Source: Bradyrhizobium prioriisuperbiae (GTDB lineage: Bacteria > Pseudomonadota > Alphaproteobacteria > Rhizobiales > Xanthobacteraceae). Taken from it: a stretch of 64,000 nucleotides of DNA. Below the pieces are notes generated by a model, which was not told where the DNA came from, did no database searches, and saw only the letters and a list, made by a program, of their open reading frames with translations. Shown here one piece after another: positions 33,402 through 42,136 of this stretch (the stretch's first letter is position 1; each line of letters starts with the position of its first letter). Location: assembly GCF_032397745.1 (NCBI RefSeq), contig NZ_CP135921.1:8544501-8608500 (forward strand), read 5' to 3'. Made by a program: the position numbers and the translations under genes.

Positions 33402-34622
33402 CTACTTCTTCGCCACCATCGGGCAACCGCCCTGATCGAGCGGACGGAAGGCTTCCGCCGCCGGAATGGTTTCGATCAGCTTGTAATAATCCCAGGCGCC
33501 CTTCGACTCCGCCGGCGTCTTGACCTGGAACAGGTACATGTTGTGGATGTGGCGGCCGTCGGCGCGCACCTGGCCCTCGCCGAACAGCGGATCCTTCGAC
33601 GGCATCTCCTTCATCTTGGCCACCACGATCTGAGCATCCGAGCTGTTGGCGGCCGCTGCCGCGCGCAGGTAATGCAGCGTGCCGGCATAGACACCGGCCT
33701 GGTTGGCGGTCGGCCGCTTGCCGCTCATCTGGGCGGCAAAACGATCGGCGAACTTGCGGGTGCCGTCGTTCATGTCCCAATAAAAACCTTCGGTGAGATA
33801 CAGGCCCTTGGCGTCTTTCAGGCCGATGGCATGCACGTCGGTGAGCTGCATCAAGAGCGCCGCCAGATCCTGACCGCCGGCGGTGAGGCCGAACTCGCCG
33901 GCCTGCTTCACCGAATTGATGGTGTCGCCGACCGCATTCGCCAGCGCCACCACCTTGGCCTTGCTGGACTGCGCCTGCAGCAGGAACGAGGAGAAGTCGG
34001 ATGTGCCGGTGGGATGGCGCACGGTTCCCAGCACCTTGCCGCCTTCAGCCTTCACCACCGCGGCGGCATCGTTTTCCAGCGCGTGGCCGAAGGCATAGTC
34101 GGCGGTGACGAAGAACCAGGTGTCCTTCTTCGCGCGCAGCAACGCGAGCGCGGTGCCATGCGCCAATGCCCAGGTGTCGTAGGTCCAGTGCACGGTGTTC
34201 GGCGAACACTTCTCGCCGGTCAGCACCGCGGTACCGGGGCCCGACGCGACGAACGCAGTCTTGCTGCCGCGCACGGTCTCCTGCACCGCCAGCGCCACCG
34301 AGGAGAAGGGAACATCGAGGATCACATCGACCTTGTCGACATCAAGCCAGCGCCGCGCCAGTGCGGCGCCGATATCGGCCTTGTTCTGATGATCGGCCTG
34401 GATCACCTCGACCGCAATGCCGGGCTTCTCCGCCTTGAAATCCTCGACCGCGAGTTTGGCCGCGACCACGGAGCCCAGCCCCGTCGAGTCGGCGGCGAAA
34501 CCGCTGAGATCGGTCAGCACGCCCAGCTTGATGGTGTTGTTGGCGATCTCGGCATTGGCCGCGCCCACGACCATCCAGGCCATCGCAGCGCCCGCAAGCG
34601 CCCGCTTCATCACACCCGACAT
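33402..34622 (-). CDS. ABC transporter solute-binding protein, branched-chain amino acid (LivK) type
   Basis: 406 residues from the ATG at 34622, preceded by GAGGGAGGAAAC. It has a signal peptide (MKRALAGAAMAWMVVGAANAEIA), then the Leu/Ile/Val-binding fold beginning IKLGVLTDLSGFAADSTGLG, with FFVTADYAFGHALEN and VVALANAVGDTINSVKQAGE. It follows a class II HMG-CoA reductase gene by 59 nt on the same strand, so the ligand may be mevalonate or a related branched acid rather than an amino acid; this is inference. No permease or ATPase genes accompany it. Confidence 0.87.
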   Translation of the reverse strand: MSGVMKRALAGAAMAWMVVGAANAEIANNTIKLGVLTDLSGFAADSTGLGSVVAAKLAVEDFKAEKPGIAVEVIQADHQNKADIGAALARRWLDVDKVDVILDVPFSSVALAVQETVRGSKTAFVASGPGTAVLTGEKCSPNTVHWTYDTWALAHGTALALLRAKKDTWFFVTADYAFGHALENDAAAVVKAEGGKVLGTVRHPTGTSDFSSFLLQAQSSKAKVVALANAVGDTINSVKQAGEFGLTAGGQDLAALLMQLTDVHAIGLKDAKGLYLTEGFYWDMNDGTRKFADRFAAQMSGKRPTANQAGVYAGTLHYLRAAAAANSSDAQIVVAKMKEMPSKDPLFGEGQVRADGRHIHNMYLFQVKTPAESKGAWDYYKLIETIPAAEAFRPLDQGGCPMVAKK

Positions 34623-34681
34623 GTTTCCTCCCTCTGTTATGACTTTGCTGGTTCTGATTTTGATGTTGGTCCCGTCGACAC

Positions 34682-35968
34682 TCACCCGCCGCGCAGTCCC
34701 GCAAGAACAGTCTCGGCGACATCGATGCGGACCGTACCCTTGGCCACCAGCGCGCGCGCCACCGCGTCGACTTCGTCGCCGACTGCGCCCGCCATCATGG
34801 CGATGTTCTGGGCATGCAGGTCCATATGGCCTTTCTGGATGCCGACGGTCGCCAGCGCCTTCAGTGCGGAAAAATTCTGCGCCAGCCCGACCGCGGCAAT
34901 GATCCGCGCCAGCCGTTCCGCCGTCCGCACGCCCAGAATTTTCAGGCAGGCCTGGGCGGTCGGGTGGATCTTGGTGGCGCCGCCGATCAGGCCCACCGCC
35001 ATCGGCAGTTCGATCGAGGCGCTGAGATCGCCTGATGCGGTGACCTCGTAATGCGTGAGGCTGGTGTAACGACCCGAACGCGCCGCATAGGCGTGCGCCC
35101 CGGCCTCGACCGCGCGGGTGTCGTTGCCGGTGGCGAGCACCACGGCGCTGACGCCGTTCATGATGCCCTTGTTGTGGGTGGCGGCGCGATAGGGATCGGC
35201 GGCGGCGAAATGATAGGCGCTGAGGATGCCGTCGCGCACGTCCGTGCCGCCGATCTCGGCGAGCTTCCACGTCGCATGCGCCCGCGCCAGCCGGCGGTCG
35301 GCGAGATTGGACAGAATGCGCAGATAAACGCGACCGCCGCTCCACGTCGCGATATGCGGTGCAATCTTTTCCGCCATGGTGTTGACGGCGTTGGCGCCCA
35401 TGGCGTCGCGGGTGTCGACGATCAGGTGGCTGACCAGCATCGGACCACTGCTGGTGTCCAGGATACGCACCTCGATGTCGCGGAAGCCACCGCCAAGCTT
35501 GACGAGAAGCGGATCGCAGTCGTCGCAGATCGCCTTGATGTCGTCGCGCCGCTCCAGCAGGCGCAAGCGCGCGGCAAACGGATCCGGTACGTTCACCGCT
35601 TGCACCTGGGCGATCATCAAGGTGCCGGACATCGAGGTGGTGAAGCCTGTCTCATAGGTCTGGCGCGCGGCGTTGCAGACAGCGGCGACGACCGAGGACT
35701 CCTCAGTCGCCATCGGCACCAGCACGTCCTCGCCGTCGACCTTCATGTTGGTGGCGATGCCGATCGGCACGTTCATGGTGGCCACCACGTTCTCGATCAG
35801 CTTGTCGGCGAGCGGCACCAGAAGATTGCCCATGTCGGCAAGATGTGCGCGGGTCGCCGCGTCGAGATCGGCGAATGCCGCCACCAGGTCCAATCGCTCC
35901 GCGGGCGATTTGCGGTGGAAGCCGCCGATCCGCGAACTGCGGTTGTGACCGTGACCGGTGGTCTGCAT
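34682..35968 (-). CDS. mvaA: Class II (degradative) hydroxymethylglutaryl-CoA reductase
   Basis: 428 residues, the usual length of the Pseudomonas mevalonii type. Active-site signatures: PMATEESSVVAAV (catalytic Glu), ATHNKGIMNGV (catalytic Lys), LATGNDTRAVEAGAHAYAA (Asp), and near the C terminus GIQKGHMDLHAQNIAM (His). ENVVATMNVPIGIATNMKVDG is the substrate-binding stretch. Class II enzymes without the N-terminal membrane part usually run in the degradative direction: mevalonate + CoA + 2 NAD(P)+ to HMG-CoA. Downstream is a LivK-type binding protein; upstream and divergent is a MocR regulator. HMG-CoA lyase is not in the window. In this bacterial group it is unlikely to serve isoprenoid synthesis (inference). 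Confidence 0.9.
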   Translation of the reverse strand: MQTTGHGHNRSSRIGGFHRKSPAERLDLVAAFADLDAATRAHLADMGNLLVPLADKLIENVVATMNVPIGIATNMKVDGEDVLVPMATEESSVVAAVCNAARQTYETGFTTSMSGTLMIAQVQAVNVPDPFAARLRLLERRDDIKAICDDCDPLLVKLGGGFRDIEVRILDTSSGPMLVSHLIVDTRDAMGANAVNTMAEKIAPHIATWSGGRVYLRILSNLADRRLARAHATWKLAEIGGTDVRDGILSAYHFAAADPYRAATHNKGIMNGVSAVVLATGNDTRAVEAGAHAYAARSGRYTSLTHYEVTASGDLSASIELPMAVGLIGGATKIHPTAQACLKILGVRTAERLARIIAAVGLAQNFSALKALATVGIQKGHMDLHAQNIAMMAGAVGDEVDAVARALVAKGTVRIDVAETVLAGLRGG

Positions 35969-36141
35969 CTGGTAGCCCTCGTCATCAGCGCCACTGGGCG
36001 GCGTCGGTGTGGCAGGAGCGGCAAGGCCGAACGCAAGGTGGTGGCCGTCATCGCCACGCGCGCCAACACGCCGTGGGCCCCGCCTCCCCATCGTCCGGCC
36101 TTCTTGCGGGCCTGCGATGGTCGCGACTGTATGCAATGAGA

Positions 36142-36207
36142 GGTACAGAACAAGGAACGCTTTGCACATTTTGGCCAAGGTCCGTACCATTCGTCCGATG
36201 GGTACAG
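36142..36207. promoter_or_regulatory. GGTAC-type repeats at the mocR-like gene start
   Basis: GGTACAG occurs at 36142-36148 and 36201-36207, and the inverted form CCGTACC at 36182-36188, around the start of the regulator gene at 36198. Short GTAC-containing repeats are plausible MocR-type binding sites controlling the divergent HMG-CoA reductase unit. Low certainty. Confidence 0.35.
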
Positions 36208-37595
36208 TTGGACCAGAGCCCGGCGCGAAGTCGCGCATCGACACCGTCATCGAGAGCTTCACCGGGCGGATCGAGCGCGGCCTGATGCGCGGTGGCGAAC
36301 GGCTGCCGTCGATTCGCGCGGCGGCAGAGGACTTCGGCGTGTCGAAGAACACGGTGGTGGATGCCTATGAGCGGCTGGTTGCCACCGGGCTGATCGACAG
36401 CCGGCCCGGATCCGGATTCTATGTGGCGACGCGCCGCACCAAGGCCGCCGCCTCACCGGCACCGGACAAGGTCGATGCGGTCGACAGTGTCTGGTTGCTG
36501 CGCGAGCAACTGGAGAAGCGCTACACCGTGCGGGTCGGCGACGGCCGCCCGCCGCCGGCCTGGATGGAGGGCTCGGAGGTCGGCCGCTATCTGCGGCCGG
36601 TGAACAAGCCGGGCCAGCGCAGCATTCCGGAAAGCTACGGCAGCCCCTACGGCCTGTTACCGCTGCGCGAGCGCATCGCGACGCTGCTGGCGGAACGTTC
36701 GATCGCGGTGACGCCGGCGCAGCTGCTGCTGACCCATGGCGCCAACGATGCGCTGGACATGATCGTGCGGCATTTCATCGAACCGGGCGACACGGTGCTG
36801 GTGGACAGCCCCGGCTATTATCCGCTGTTCGGCAAGCTGCGGCTGGCGCGGGCGAAAATCATCGGCGTGCGGCGCAATGCTGACGGCCCCGATCCCGACG
36901 ACCTTGCAGCACAGGCGGCCGCGAGCGGGGCCAAGCTGTTCTTCACCCAGTCGCTGGCGCACAATCCCACGGGATGCTCAATCAGCCTGCCGGTGGCCTA
37001 TCGGGTGATGCGGGTGGCGACCGACAACGACCTCACCATCGTCGACAGCGATCCCTTCGCCGACGTGATGCCGACCAACAGCGCGCGGCTAGCGGCGCTG
37101 GACCAGCTCGATCGCGTCATCCTGGTCGGCACCTTCGCCAAGACACTGTCGGCCAGTCTGCGCTCCGGCTACATCGCGGCCCGCACTGACATCGCCGCCG
37201 CGCTGGCCGACCTCAAGATGATCACCCGCACCAACAGCTCCGGTTATGTCGAACAGATCATCCACGATTTGATCGTCAGCGGGCGCTATCGCGGCCATGT
37301 GAAGCGGCTGACCGCGCGCATTCTCGAAGCCACCCATCAGGCCCATGACACGCTCAAGCGCCTGGGCCTGCCGGTATTCGGCGATCCCGGCGGCGGCTTC
37401 TACATGTGGTGCGCGCTGCCGCCTGACATCAGCGACAAGGAGCTGTCGCGAACCGCCGCCGAGCGCGGCATCCTGCTGGCGCCGGGATCGGCGTTCGATC
37501 CGGACGGCCGCTCCGGCGGGCCCGCGATGCGGATCAACATCGCCTATCTCGGGGATCCGCGTTTCGAGGCGTTCATGGCGGAAGTGACGGGGTGA
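36198..37595 (+). CDS. MocR-type regulator (GntR HTH fused to aminotransferase domain)
   Basis: 465 residues from the ATG at 36198; the open frame upstream is not protein-like. Residues about 1-80 are a GntR winged HTH (RIERGLMRGGERLPSIRAAAEDFGVSKNTVVDAYERLVATGLIDSRPGSGFYV). The rest is a fold-type I aminotransferase domain with LLLTHGANDALDMIVRHF, FFTQSLAHNPTG, IVDSDPFADVM and GTFAKTLSASLRSGYIA (PLP lysine). MocR proteins use PLP or amino-acid ligands to control neighbouring genes. It is divergent from the HMG-CoA reductase gene and is its most likely regulator. Confidence 0.9.
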   Translation: MGTVGPEPGAKSRIDTVIESFTGRIERGLMRGGERLPSIRAAAEDFGVSKNTVVDAYERLVATGLIDSRPGSGFYVATRRTKAAASPAPDKVDAVDSVWLLREQLEKRYTVRVGDGRPPPAWMEGSEVGRYLRPVNKPGQRSIPESYGSPYGLLPLRERIATLLAERSIAVTPAQLLLTHGANDALDMIVRHFIEPGDTVLVDSPGYYPLFGKLRLARAKIIGVRRNADGPDPDDLAAQAAASGAKLFFTQSLAHNPTGCSISLPVAYRVMRVATDNDLTIVDSDPFADVMPTNSARLAALDQLDRVILVGTFAKTLSASLRSGYIAARTDIAAALADLKMITRTNSSGYVEQIIHDLIVSGRYRGHVKRLTARILEATHQAHDTLKRLGLPVFGDPGGGFYMWCALPPDISDKELSRTAAERGILLAPGSAFDPDGRSGGPAMRINIAYLGDPRFEAFMAEVTG

Positions 37596-37608
37596 GCCGC
37601 GCCGGCCA

Positions 37609-37643
37609 TTGCCAAATTATGTCTACATTCGTATACTTTTTGC
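37609..37643 (+). promoter_or_regulatory. Promoter of the TetR gene, probably leaderless, with operator-like dyad
   Basis: TTGCCA (37609-37614), a 17-base spacer and TATACT (37632-37637) make a good housekeeping promoter. The ATG at 37644 is only 7 nt after the -10 box, so transcription should begin at or beside the start codon and no ribosome site is present. GTCTACATTCGTATAC (37621-37636) is an imperfect dyad over the spacer and -10 box, a likely autoregulatory operator. Confidence 0.6.
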
Positions 37644-38315
37644 ATGATGACCGCGTCCAAGAGAGCCATGAAAAAACCTGCGACAAAGATCGCCGGCAAA
37701 AGCAAGACAGCCGGCAAAACGAAGCCGCCGGCCCGCAGCCGCAACGCCGTCGCCACGCGTGCAGCGATCCTCGATTCGGCGCGGCAGGCGTTCGCGCGTT
37801 CGGGATATGACGGCGCCGGCGTGCGGGAGATCGCGGCCGGGGCCGGCGTGACGGCGATGCTGGTCAACCGCTACTTCGGTTCGAAAGAAGAGCTGTTCGC
37901 CGAGGTGATCACCACGAGCATGGCGACGCCGACCATCCTGACGCCGCAGACTTTGCAGGCGCTGGCGTCAGCTGATATCGGCAAGACCTTCGCGTCCGCG
38001 CTGGTCGGCATCACCACCAGCGGCACCACTCCGCTCGAGGGGTTCCTGATCATGATGCATTCGGCCGCGAGCAAGCGAGCCGCGGAAATCGGCCGTGAGC
38101 AGATCGAAAAGCACTATCAGAAGACGTTGAGCAGCGCCTTGAGTGGAGAGCTGGCGCCGCAACGCGCGGCGCTGCTGTTCTCACTGGTGGCCGGCGTGCA
38201 GGTGATGCGGCAGATGATCGGCCTGTCCGCACTCGCAAAGGCCGAGCCGGCCGCCCTGATCAAGCTGCTGGCGCCGCTGTTTCAACAGTTGATCGCGGGG
38301 AACGACAAAACCTGA
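37644..38315 (+). CDS. TetR family transcriptional regulator
   Basis: 223 residues with a Lys/Ala/Thr-rich N-terminal extension of about 30 residues (KKPATKIAGKSKTAGKTKPP), then the TetR HTH: ATRAAILDSARQAFARSGYDGAGVREIAAGAGVTAMLVNRYFGSKEELFAEV. The C-terminal part is the usual helical domain with ALLFSLVAGVQVMRQMIGL. It stands alone, converging with hutX; its target is unknown. The basic tail may aid non-specific DNA binding. Confidence 0.9.
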   Translation: MMTASKRAMKKPATKIAGKSKTAGKTKPPARSRNAVATRAAILDSARQAFARSGYDGAGVREIAAGAGVTAMLVNRYFGSKEELFAEVITTSMATPTILTPQTLQALASADIGKTFASALVGITTSGTTPLEGFLIMMHSAASKRAAEIGREQIEKHYQKTLSSALSGELAPQRAALLFSLVAGVQVMRQMIGLSALAKAEPAALIKLLAPLFQQLIAGNDKT

Positions 38316-38316
38316 G

Positions 38317-38817
38317 TTAGCCGGCCAGCATGCCGGCAAGTGCACGGAAACGATCGAGCTGGTTCGCCTTCAGCTCGCGCGCCTCGTCGCGGCCGACAAA
38401 CACCTTGAACATGATGCCGCCATCGACATTGAGGAAGGCGATGAAGGCCGAGGCCTTGTTCATGAAGGGGCGTTCGACAAAGGCGACGCCGCCGCAGCGG
38501 GTGTGCCGGAAGTGGCCATGCAGCCCCTTGGGCTGCATCAGGTTGAAATAGCCGCGTCCGATCTCGCCACTCGGAATCGATCCCGTGAACTCGAAGATCG
38601 CATCATCCGTGTGCACGATCAGGGTAACCTCGCCCCATTTGGCGACGTCCTGCATCGCATCGACAAAAGCGTCGCCGCTGCCGATCCGCACCATGCCGGC
38701 GGGCAGCGCTTCCAGCACCGCACGCGGGGTGACGCCGCGTTCGCGCGCGACGTCCTCGATCACGGCGCCGGGGTTGGCCGCCATATGGGTCTTGAGATCG
38801 TCCAAACCGGCGTTCAC
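38317..38817 (-). CDS. hutX: HutX-like heme utilisation carrier protein
   Basis: 166 residues from a GTG at 38817, preceded by AAGGATC. Features typical of HutX/HuvX: VEALPAGMVRIG-like start (here LEALPAGMVRIGSGDAF), GEVTLIVHTDDAIFEFTGSIP, GRGYFNLMQPKGLHGHFRHTRCGGVAFVERPFM and SAFIAFLNVDGGIMFKVFVGRDE. HutX proteins bind heme in the cytoplasm and pass it to a degrading enzyme. It is last in the hmuR-hmuQ-hutX series, 31 nt after hmuQ, consistent with handing heme to HmuQ. Confidence 0.88.
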   Translation of the reverse strand: MNAGLDDLKTHMAANPGAVIEDVARERGVTPRAVLEALPAGMVRIGSGDAFVDAMQDVAKWGEVTLIVHTDDAIFEFTGSIPSGEIGRGYFNLMQPKGLHGHFRHTRCGGVAFVERPFMNKASAFIAFLNVDGGIMFKVFVGRDEARELKANQLDRFRALAGMLAG

Positions 38818-38848
38818 TAGCTTGATCCTTCAAACGGTCGCGGCGGCG

Positions 38849-39184
38849 TCAGGCCGCCACGCTCGACTTGCGCTCGGACTGGATGATCTCGAAACCCTCG
38901 AACTTGGGATGGCCGAGATAGAGGCTCTCACCGGTGCTGTTGCCGGCGCGCGCATGAGCCGCACGGAATTCTTCCGACCGCGTCCAGGCTTCGAACGTCG
39001 CCTTGCTGGTCCAGATGGTGTGGGTGGAATAGAGCCGGTGATCCTCGGCCTCCGGCCCGCGCAGCAGGTTGAATTCGACGAAGCCGTCCATCCGGTCGAG
39101 ATAGGTCTCGCGGCTGGCCCAGACCTTTTCGAAGGCCTCTTCCGAGCCCTTTTTGACCTGGAAGCGGTTCATGGCAATGAACAT
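38849..39184 (-). CDS. hmuQ: HmuQ/IsdG-type heme oxygenase (antibiotic biosynthesis monooxygenase fold)
   Basis: 111 residues from the ATG at 39184, behind AGGAGA. The dimeric ABM fold of IsdG-like enzymes is indicated, and the catalytic Asn-Trp-His triad is present at N6, W67 and H77, the positions expected from IsdG. HmuQ and HmuD in Bradyrhizobium japonicum are such enzymes; they cleave heme to release iron. It sits between the heme receptor and hutX on the same strand. A longer open frame upstream is antisense to other sequence and not protein-like. Confidence 0.9.
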   Translation of the reverse strand: MFIAMNRFQVKKGSEEAFEKVWASRETYLDRMDGFVEFNLLRGPEAEDHRLYSTHTIWTSKATFEAWTRSEEFRAAHARAGNSTGESLYLGHPKFEGFEIIQSERKSSVAA

Positions 39185-39297
39185 CGGAAATCTCCTGTTG
39201 AGTTGGTGCCATCTTACATGGCTGCCGGAAAGAGACAAAGAGCCGCGCCTGGACATCGGCGCGGCCCTGGAAGCAGAGCAGTGAGGCGATGGGGTCG

Positions 39298-41679
39298 TCA
39301 CGCTCCGCCGAAGTGAACCTTCAAACCGCCTTTGTAGGTGATGCCGGGACCGGGACTGGTCCACAGGATATCGTTGACCGTCTGACCGTCGGCGGACGGA
39401 CCGGGGATGGCATAAGGGCGATAATAACGGTTGGCGATGTTGTCGATGGAGAAGTTGAGCGTGATGTCCGCCGTCGGCTGGTAGGCCAGATACAGATTGA
39501 CGATGTCGCCCGAGGTGGCCGGGATATAGCTTGCCGGCACGTCGGTGTTGGAGGCGAAGGAGATCCACTGCGCCGACACCGTGAGACGGCGATCGAGGAA
39601 GCGCAGGCCTGCGGTGCTGACGACCTTTTTCGGCTGGATCAGCGTGGCAAGGCCGATATTGGTGGCGGTGTTCTTGCCTTCCATCACGTTGCCGGCGACC
39701 GCGGCGAACCACGATCCGGCATCATAGCTGATCTCGCCTTCGAAGCCCTGAATGCGCGCGTTAGTAATGTTCTGGTACTGGTAGTACTTGCTGGACGGGA
39801 TGCCGAAGAACAGCGACGGTTCCGGCGGCGACGCAACCAGATCGATGTAGTCATCGATGTCGTTGCGGAACACGTTCAGTTTGGCACGGAACGAGTCGCC
39901 CGCAGTGAAGATGCCGTCGTACTTCAGGTTAACGCCGATTTCCTTGTTCTTGCCGACCTCGGGCCGCAGGTTCGGATTGCGCAAGAAGCAGAACAGGCCG
40001 CTGTTGCCATCAGGGCAATTGAAGAAGATCGGGCCGCCGCCGGTCGAGTGGGTGCCGAAAATCAGGGTTTCGGTGATCGATGGCGCGCGATAGCCCTCGG
40101 CATAGCTGACGTACGGCGTGAAGCCCGGCACTGGCGTAATGCCGACCGTGATCTTCGGCGACAGCCGATCGCCACTCGATGTGGTGCCGCCGGATTCCAG
40201 CTTGTAACGATCATATCTGGCCGCACCAATGACCTCGAGCCATGTCGAGTAATTGGCTTTCCACTGGACAAAAGCGCCCGACACCGTGCGCTGCCCGCTC
40301 GGCGTGGTGACGTTGGAGTTGCCGCTCTTGTCGAAGGTCGACACATTGTCGAGGAAACCATCGACGCCATAGGTCAGGGCGTTGCGCCACTCGCCGATCG
40401 CAAATCGCGACGTGTTGTTCAGGTCGATGCCGGCAGTGTTGAGCAGATAGCTGCGGTTGTCGCCAACGCAGCCCGAGATGTTGTTGCCCGGATTTGCCAG
40501 CGTACAGGCGGGCGGAAAGCCGCCAACCGTAATCCGGTTGTTGTAGGTCTTGACTTGGTCGTTCTCGGTCCGGTTCGCATAGAGCGTCGCATTCCAATCG
40601 AACAGGTTGTCGTCAGGCTTGCTGTAACGCCAGTTGATGGTGCCAGTGTAGTTCTTGGCATTGGAGTCGTAGACCGAGGTGCCGGCAAGCAGCGCCGGCG
40701 GCGCCGAGGTGGTCGTCGACCCACGGTTGAGCTGGCCAATGGTGTAATTGTAATCCTGGAAGATGCCGCCGATCTTCACGGTGTGCCCGTCCGCCGGGCG
40801 CGTGGTCACCTTCAGCATGCCCGCGGCAAGCTCATTGCCGGTATTGCCGATTTCCGTGCCGGCGCCGTCCTTGTAGTTACCCTGGTTGCGATAAACCGCA
40901 CCGCCGAACACATCCAGCGTGGGATCGACGCGGATGCCGCCGAACATCGAGCCGACGCCGCCGAAACCATTGGATTTCACGGTGCCGCCGAGATCGACAC
41001 CCCAGCGCTCGCCGGGGCGCAGCACGTCTTCGATGTCCTTGGTGCGAAACGAGACAAGGCCACCGATCGCACCGGAGCCATAGATGTTGGAGGTCGGGCC
41101 GCGCACCACATCGATGCCGCCGATCAGTTCCGGATCGAGGAAGAACGAGCCATTGGCGTTGTGGCCGGTGCGCTGATAGTTCTGCCGGGCGCCGTCGACC
41201 AGCACCGCGACACGGCCGAAATCCTGCAGGCCGCGAATGTTGACGGAGGTCGAGGCATCGTCGCCGCGATCCTGCAAGCTCACGCCGGGCAGCGTGCGCA
41301 GCACGTCGCCGACGCGGTTGGGCTGCAATCCCTGAATCTGGCCTGCCGTCACGACACTGACCGGCGCCAGCGCGTCGATCGCCCGCTCCTCGGTCTTGCT
41401 CGCCGACACAGTGATGGTGTCGAGGGTCTGCACGTTCGACGAGCCCGCCTGCGCATTGGCGTTGCGCACGGCTTCGGTCGGCTGCGGTGCGGGTTGCCGC
41501 TTGGCGGTGCGGCGTTTTGCTGGTTTCGGCGCGTCCGGCTTGGCTTGCTCGGCGCGCGGCGCCTGCGGTTGTTGCGCCGGCGCACTCTGCGCGCGACCCA
41601 ATGACGCACCACCCAAACTCAACGCCAGCACAGATGTGCCCCAGACGAGCACATGCGTGCTCCCGGCCCGATTAGCCAT
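39298..41679 (-). CDS. hmuR: TonB-dependent heme/hemoglobin outer-membrane receptor
   Basis: 793 residues from the ATG at 41679. The signal peptide is followed by an Ala/Pro/Gln-rich linker, a TonB-box-like segment (TLDTITVSASKTEERAIDALAPVSVV), a plug domain (LRTLPGVSLQDRGDDASTSVNIRGLQDFGRVAVLVDGARQNYQRTGH) and a 22-strand barrel with the heme-receptor motif region YAEGYRAPSITETLIFG. The C-terminal end is ITYKGGLKVHFGG with a terminal Ala after it. It is divergent from hemP-hmuTUV and first in a series with hmuQ and hutX, so it takes up heme using TonB/ExbBD energy. Confidence 0.92.
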   Translation of the reverse strand: MANRAGSTHVLVWGTSVLALSLGGASLGRAQSAPAQQPQAPRAEQAKPDAPKPAKRRTAKRQPAPQPTEAVRNANAQAGSSNVQTLDTITVSASKTEERAIDALAPVSVVTAGQIQGLQPNRVGDVLRTLPGVSLQDRGDDASTSVNIRGLQDFGRVAVLVDGARQNYQRTGHNANGSFFLDPELIGGIDVVRGPTSNIYGSGAIGGLVSFRTKDIEDVLRPGERWGVDLGGTVKSNGFGGVGSMFGGIRVDPTLDVFGGAVYRNQGNYKDGAGTEIGNTGNELAAGMLKVTTRPADGHTVKIGGIFQDYNYTIGQLNRGSTTTSAPPALLAGTSVYDSNAKNYTGTINWRYSKPDDNLFDWNATLYANRTENDQVKTYNNRITVGGFPPACTLANPGNNISGCVGDNRSYLLNTAGIDLNNTSRFAIGEWRNALTYGVDGFLDNVSTFDKSGNSNVTTPSGQRTVSGAFVQWKANYSTWLEVIGAARYDRYKLESGGTTSSGDRLSPKITVGITPVPGFTPYVSYAEGYRAPSITETLIFGTHSTGGGPIFFNCPDGNSGLFCFLRNPNLRPEVGKNKEIGVNLKYDGIFTAGDSFRAKLNVFRNDIDDYIDLVASPPEPSLFFGIPSSKYYQYQNITNARIQGFEGEISYDAGSWFAAVAGNVMEGKNTATNIGLATLIQPKKVVSTAGLRFLDRRLTVSAQWISFASNTDVPASYIPATSGDIVNLYLAYQPTADITLNFSIDNIANRYYRPYAIPGPSADGQTVNDILWTSPGPGITYKGGLKVHFGGA

Positions 41680-41831
41680 GACTGCCCCCACTTGTTCTCA
41701 GACTGGTCGTGGCTGGCGGGCGGCCGGTGATGCGGCGGCTGGCTGGCTAACGCGCTCAAATGACGAGCACAAACCAATGTTACTTTTTCGTAAGTCCGGC
41801 CCGGTGCACGGTCAAGCTCGCGCTGCTGCAG

Positions 41832-41848
41832 TTTATATCAATTGTAAA
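41832..41848. promoter_or_regulatory. A/T-rich dyad between divergent heme-uptake operons (iron-control candidate)
   Basis: TTTATATCAATTGTAAA lies between the hmuR start (41679) and hemP (41918). Its TTTA...TAAA arms and 17-base size resemble iron-responsive (Irr/ICE-type) boxes of Bradyrhizobium, which are known in the hmu region. The inner positions match poorly, so the call is tentative. Confidence 0.35.
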
Positions 41849-41917
41849 TTGCGGTGCTTGGAGGTGGCGGTTCGGAAACCGTATATCCAGTGCTCATTGG
41901 GGCATCGATACCACACA

Positions 41918-42136
41918 ATGGGCCAGGACACCCGGCACGACATGCAACGCGGCGCGGCAGGCACAGCCGCCGCGACAGCGCAGGCGGTTAGCGAGAACCG
42001 TCAGATCGCTCTCACCGCCAACCGTATTGACGCCCGCGACCTGTTTGTCGCGACACGCGAGATCACCATCGCCCATGGCGAAGAGACCTACCGGCTGCGG
42101 CTGACCTCCCAGAACAAGCTGATCCTGACCAAATGA
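41918..42136 (+). CDS. hemP: Hemin uptake protein HemP
   Basis: 72 residues from the ATG at 41918 (an internal ATG at 41942 is possible). The C-terminal half carries the HemP signature DARDLFVATREITIAHGEETYRLRLTSQNKLILTK in pieces: reads as DARDLFVATREITIAHG, then EETYRLRLTSQNKLILTK. The N-terminal third is Ala-rich. HemP is a small protein that heads heme-transport operons in proteobacteria and promotes their expression. It overlaps hmuT by 4 nt (ATGA), so it is translated with the transporter. Confidence 0.9.
   Translation: MGQDTRHDMQRGAAGTAAATAQAVSENRQIALTANRIDARDLFVATREITIAHGEETYRLRLTSQNKLILTK

Noticed and set aside
36009..36197. N-terminal extension of the MocR regulator at 36198
   Set aside because: The added part is antisense to the HMG-CoA reductase start and lacks HTH character.
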